Source: Cricetomys ansorgei (Eukaryota; Chordata; Mammalia; Rodentia; Nesomyidae). From it: a stretch of 64,000 bases of DNA. Shown one piece after another: positions 60,023-64,000 of the stretch. Where the stretch lies: positions 372,001 through 436,000 of the forward strand of contig JAMJFZ010004075.1 of assembly GCA_026225945.1 (NCBI GenBank), in the 5' to 3' direction. A program made the translations under genes and the position numbers. Each line of letters starts with the position of its first letter. The stretch's first letter is position 1. The notes under the pieces are model-generated. The model worked only from the letters and a program-made list of their open reading frames with translations, had not been told where the DNA came from and did not search any database.

Positions 60023-60111
60023 GTAAGTTACCAAGACGGGCAGCCTCCTTTGCAGTGCCACGACAGAACTGGCTTGTTGATGCCGAGCCTCTCCTCTTGC
60101 TTCCTCGGCAG
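60023..60111 (+). other. RELN: intron 35 (89 bp)
   Basis: Very short GT-AG intron (donor GTAAGT; acceptor CTTCCTCGGCAG) splitting EGF-4, close to the lower size limit for mammalian introns. The pyrimidine-rich 'ctctcctcttgcttcctcgg' fills its last third. Confidence 0.95.
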
Positions 60112-60289
60112 GTGTGACCGGGGCTTTAGTGGAGCCTACTGTGTTCCCGTTGTTCCTCTCCCCTCCATTCTAAAAGATGACTTCAATGGGAACTTACATC
60201 CTGACCTGTGGCCTGAAGTGTACGGTGCAGAGCGGGGAAATCTGAATGGCGAAACAATCAAATCGGGAACATCTCTGATCTTCAAAGGG
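60112..60289 (+). CDS. RELN: RELN exon 36: end of EGF-4 and start of repeat 4 B sub-repeat
   Basis: The exon is 178 nt, phase 2 in, phase 0 out, about residues 1785-1844. Donor GTGAGC. It completes EGF-4 with [10 protein letters not shown], then [38 protein letters not shown] and [10 protein letters not shown]. Where this copy has FSGAYC I recall FGGPYC or FGGPFC in human and mouse. Layout is the same as exon 24 of repeat 2. Confidence 0.97.
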
Positions 60290-63200
60290 GTGAGCTGAGA
60301 TGTTGTGTGTTCCCCTGTCACCCCCTGAGCCTCGCTGCTCCACACAAGTGCATTCTGGGCCTCAACTGTTTCCTACACAGTTGCTGTCTTCTAGGGCACA
60401 CCCATTTCCTTCCATTTAGTACATTTGTTTTTTTTCTTTTCCTTCCTTTCTTCCTTTCTCCCTCCCTCCCACTTTATCTTGTCTCTGAGGTAAGGTCTTG
60501 CTATGTCTAGTACATTCGTTTTTGATGATCGTTTGAGCATAACATTTTCCCTCTGCTTTGGAGATCAGATTTTTCTTACTCTCTGCTGGACTTATACATA
60601 AGAATACACGTGTGCATCATTTTTAGAATTTGGTTACTAGATGGTAGCAGTTCATGGTACTAAATTTTATCTTAGCATATTTGCAAAAGATTTTATGATT
60701 TTTCCCTTTATTCCTCTTTTTGAAACTTCTTCCTGCCAGTAGTCAAATCTTAAAGGCGAGACTGTAAGGAAACAAGGCGTTCAAGTCACGTTAACTAGCG
60801 CTTCGGACATTGTTAGTGCACTTTCGTACTACCCCATAGACGTCTAGTTAGAGAAATGTTAAGCATCTGAGTGAAACTGTGCTCGGCGGGCACCTCCCCG
60901 TGTACGCATGCATGCCGCATCCCGTCCCTCTCAGCAAGAAGAAATTGACTAATCGGGGTGTGCAAATGAAGTCCTTGAGAAAAGTCTGCATGGGTTTCTC
61001 TACAACCTTAATGAGTCATACTGGGCACTAGGAAAATCAGACACCCTGGAACTTTTTCAATTATAGCTAATAGATGCCAGTTAGCATGCTTGCTTGCATC
61101 CAAATTCGTCTCAAATTTTGCAGAAGTAGAGAGAAATACTTACTGACCTGAGAGACTTAAAAGTCCCCAAGAGTGCTGATGGACCAGAAACATTGAGACA
61201 TCACGTTCTCGACGGAAACCCCTGGTGTAGGGGGATTTGTCTTATCTAAGGACATAGAGCCCATTGCCGCCTAACTTCTGCCCTGCTCCAGGCAGCTGAC
61301 AAAACCAAAGAACCCTGAAACTTTCCATGCTTCGAAGATGTTTGTCTGATTTTCAAGTGATTGAATTAACCTAGTCCTTAAGACTTATGAGTAAGAAGAC
61401 CCGTAGGGTTTACATTTTCCCTCTAGCCATCCAAATGCAAGAGCAGCCAAGCATCCTGCCTTACACGCATTATCCATCAGCTCTGCAAGGTGTAGACAGC
61501 TCAGCGTGTGACTTTCGGTGGGTTGAAGTTTGACCTACAAAGGCATTCTTTCATGAAGAGAGGAAAAGATAGTCTCTCTTGAAGTTATAGATTCCGGAGT
61601 ATTCTCCACTATTAGCTTGGACACAAATGATTTTTTCACATTTGATATAGATGGGTCCCTGAACCTGGTGAAAGAATGAAAGAGAAACATATCTATATGA
61701 ACCAGAATCTGTACAGCAGCAGTGATTGACAGTTCGCCACATAAAAGTCAGTATCAAGTGCTGAGCTAGAACTAAGTGTTTCTAGCACACAGAGGGAGAC
61801 TTTAAGATTACAAATCACGCCCACTGTCTCCTAGGAAACTCACTGTAGAGTGGGTCTTTGCACACTGCCTGGGCTTGCCCTTGGGACCAGTTTCATACTT
61901 ACACTCCACAGCCAAGAGCACAGAGTAATAATCCTTTGTCTTGGTGTGAGCAAAGGATGTTTATTAGATGGACTTTGAGGCCTGAGGATGCCACCTTTGC
62001 TCACAACACCAGTTTCCATGTGACTCAGCTAGGAAGAACACACAGCGTTATGCCTGCTGAAGGGAGAGGGGAGGCACAGCAGGCAAGACATGAAGGATCG
62101 GCACTGAAGAAGTACTGCGGCAGGGCCGTGATTGTTAGGCATAGAAGGAAAACAAGGATCGTTGGTATGAGGCCTTTGTAGCTACCTTCAGTCCCAGAAG
62201 CTTAGGCTTACAGTGTGTGAAAAGGTGGGAATAAGCAAGGCGATGGTTTTCACTGTGCTACCCAAATACCTCTTAGATTCTAAATTCAAAATATGATAAT
62301 AATGTCTTTCTCTTGGGAATACTGTGTCAGTAAAGTATCTGTTAAAACCCAGCATGTTACAGGCACTCAATATGCGTTTGCTATTCCAGCTATCCATGAC
62401 AGTGGTCTATGAGAAACACGAAGCTGAGAACATTTTTTTCCTTTTCCTAGCTAATGCAGCATTTGGCCTTTGTGAGCCGATAACTAGGAAATGGGTTGAC
62501 AAGTCACAGTTACAGCCTACTGAGAAGTCACTTCACTCAACAGAGAAACTAAGAGCCTGTTGGACCTTGGGAGCTTTGCATAGAGCAATGTAACTTAACT
62601 GGCTGTCACCGCAGTTCTCTATAAATACGAGCAAAACAACCGTCTGAGGTGTCGACAATCCCAGGCAACCAGAAATAGTTAATTAGCAGAAAAAATTACT
62701 AAAACTAATGTGCTCATTTTCCTCATCGTGTAGCTCCTCTGCATGAGTGGTTACAGCCTGGGCATGGGGACCTGCCTTCATTCTGCCGTATTTAACTTGG
62801 CCCGCTGGGGCGTTGTGTCAGCCCGAGTGAGAACCCCTAGGGATGGCAGGCAGGCAAAGCAGTCCTGAGTTCCTAAGACCCCCCTGAATCCCTGGCGTTA
62901 GCTCTTAGTTCTCAGGCCCCAGCAGGAGCGCTCAGCACATTTTTCATCTTTTTTTCCTCCTTATTTTTGCCACAACACACTGTGATCCAAGAAGACTATT
63001 TTTAAAACGCCAGTAGTGGACAACGCTGTCATTTTTGCACAACTTTCAGTGAGAGCCACAGAAAAGTGTGGCTTAGAGGTGGGACAATGAATGAAATCAT
63101 GTTGCTTACACACAGAAAATGAAGATCACCAAGAGAAGGAGATCGCTCCATTTTCTTTCCTTTTAAGCTGGACAGAACATTGGTGCTCATCACTCATCGC

Positions 63201-63315
63201 ATGCGACCATCACCACCTCTCTGTTTCTATCACTTAGCTAGTTAACGCAGGGTAAGTGTGCCAAACAAAAGTCATTCTGCAAATGGAAAAAGGTTCCTTT
63301 CTCGTTTGTTTCCAG
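60290..63315 (+). other. RELN: intron 36 (3.0 kb)
   Basis: GT-AG (donor GTGAGC; acceptor CTCGTTTGTTTCCAG). Only a CT-rich run (60429-60472) stands out as a repeat. 60520-63300 appears largely single-copy with no recognised gene. Confidence 0.9.
60429..60472. repeat. CT-rich simple sequence
   Basis: TTTTTTTCTTTTCCTTCCTT continuing with TCTTCCTTTCTCCCTCCCTC. Confidence 0.85.
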
Positions 63316-63400
63316 GAGGGACTAAGAATGCTTATTTCAAGAGATCTGGACTGTACCAACACTATGTATGTCCAGTTTTCACTCAGATTTATAGCAAAAG
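63316..63400 (+). CDS. RELN: RELN exon 37: repeat 4, B sub-repeat strand
   Basis: The exon is 85 nt, phase 0 in, phase 1 out, about residues 1845-1873 (it ends with K1872 and the first base, G, of the next codon). It encodes [20 protein letters not shown] and FSLRFIAK. Its start is the equivalent of exon 25 in repeat 2 ([12 protein letters not shown]), both phase 0. Donor GTAAGT. The next Asp-box (residue ~1884 in mouse) should lie in the next exon, beyond this window. Confidence 0.96.
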
Positions 63401-64000
63401 GTAAGTTTTCCCTGCGGTGTGCATCATTTTCCATCTAGAAAATGGCCTTGTGCACAGACTCCCCTCAGTAAAGAGGTGGCGCTCTTAAGGGCCCTTCAAC
63501 TTCAGTGTTCACAAACGGCCTTTAATCCGAGCTCCTCTTACAGCGGTGAGACACTACTGGCTTTAAACTGTTTACTGTAGACGAGGTTACCATGCTAGGC
63601 AGTAAACTTACCATCGTGCCCTTGAATCTCTCCACCGCTGCTTTCTAAGCCATCAAAATTTTAAGTTAAAAATTGTTAACTTATGATCATCTGGGGCTTG
63701 TTTTACAGATGTGAATCCTCCCAAAACACTGCTGAGTCTAACTTTTTTACATTTAATTAAATAATTTTCTTTAAAATTACTGTCGCTGTGGGGTATAAGA
63801 CATTTCCAAGTGATTTATTTATATTCCCTTGATTTAAATGTTTCAACCTTTGCAAAACTGTGATGTTTTAATTTAATTCAGGGGTGGGGGAGGCACATGA
63901 TGTGTGTGTGTCATGCACGTATCTTGAAGGGAAGAGGTGTCCATACGTGGTGTATTTTTTTAAAATATATTCATAGGAAAGCTCTGGCTGCAATCACTTT
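63401..64000 (+). other. RELN: intron 37 (5' part)
   Basis: Begins with the donor GTAAGT and runs off the window. AT-rich and otherwise unremarkable; a GT-rich patch lies near 63899-63911. Confidence 0.9.

Larger units (their letters stand above)
1..64000 (+). other. RELN: RELN gene, internal segment (exons ~20-37 of 65)
   Basis: Eighteen coding exons on the + strand join into one continuous frame that reads as Reelin, a large secreted glycoprotein (about 3460 residues) that guides neuronal positioning through the lipoprotein receptors ApoER2 and VLDLR. The visible family marks are repeated Asp-box/BNR segments (for example [36 protein letters not shown]), R-F-R-W strands, W-A-[ILV]-D strands, and three EGF modules of the CxxxCSGxGxC type. 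The segment covers about residues 823-1872. Every junction keeps frame and I see no stop or frameshift, so this is an intact gene rather than a pseudogene. Promoter, signal peptide and 3' end are outside. Exon numbers are inferred from a remembered human variant (L997V in exon 22) and could be off by one. Confidence 0.97.

Noticed and set aside
60021..60024. GT at 60021 as donor for exon 35
   Set aside because: It would remove two bases and shift the frame; the GT at 60023 (GTAAGT) matches consensus and keeps the EGF-4 frame.

Overview
This window is a stretch of a muroid rodent genome. The evidence is many B1 and B2/B3 SINEs and B4-type (ID+B1) composites, on top of older MIR and L2-like relics. 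I cannot name the species. The protein is very close to what I remember of mouse Reelin but does not look identical to it.

The only protein-coding gene I can support is the central part of RELN (Reelin), transcribed on the + strand. Eighteen consecutive coding exons can be placed to the base. They total 3149 nt, about 1050 residues, in one unbroken reading frame with agreeing splice phases at every junction. Using mouse numbering, they run from about R823 to about K1872. This numbering is supported because four N-glycosylation sequons fall at N1267, N1447, N1600 and N1750, and the known N-t cleavage pair Pro-Ala falls at 1244/1245. The exons are probably exons 20 to 37 of 65; that numbering rests on remembered landmarks.

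Layout: 1-4932 is the end of intron 19. Exon 20 (4933-5169) finishes Reelin repeat 1 and leads into repeat 2. After a 16.5-kb intron, exons 21-26 (21644-39765) encode repeat 2 with EGF-2. Exons 27-32 and the start of 33 (40213-56954) encode repeat 3 with EGF-3, and exon 27 carries the N-t cleavage site. Exons 33-37 (56766-63400) encode most of repeat 4 with EGF-4. 63401-64000 is the start of intron 37. The upstream exons, including the signal peptide and promoter, and the downstream exons, including the receptor-binding repeats 5-6, lie outside.

All the exons make one secreted extracellular-matrix glycoprotein. Each Reelin repeat is an A sub-repeat (Asp-box/BNR), an EGF module and a B sub-repeat (Asp-box). 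Cleavage in exon 27 separates the N-terminal part (N-terminal region plus repeats 1-2) from the receptor-binding central part (repeats 3-6).

The non-coding 95% holds SINEs, ancient repeats, simple repeats (including a 753-nt cytosine-free GGAT array and a 32-bp minisatellite) and apparently unique sequence, some of which may be conserved regulatory DNA. I found no evidence of a new gene system. The most notable items are a GC-AG intron (intron 30), divergent exon layout in repeat 3, inverted SINE pairs around exons, and the unusual tandem repeats.
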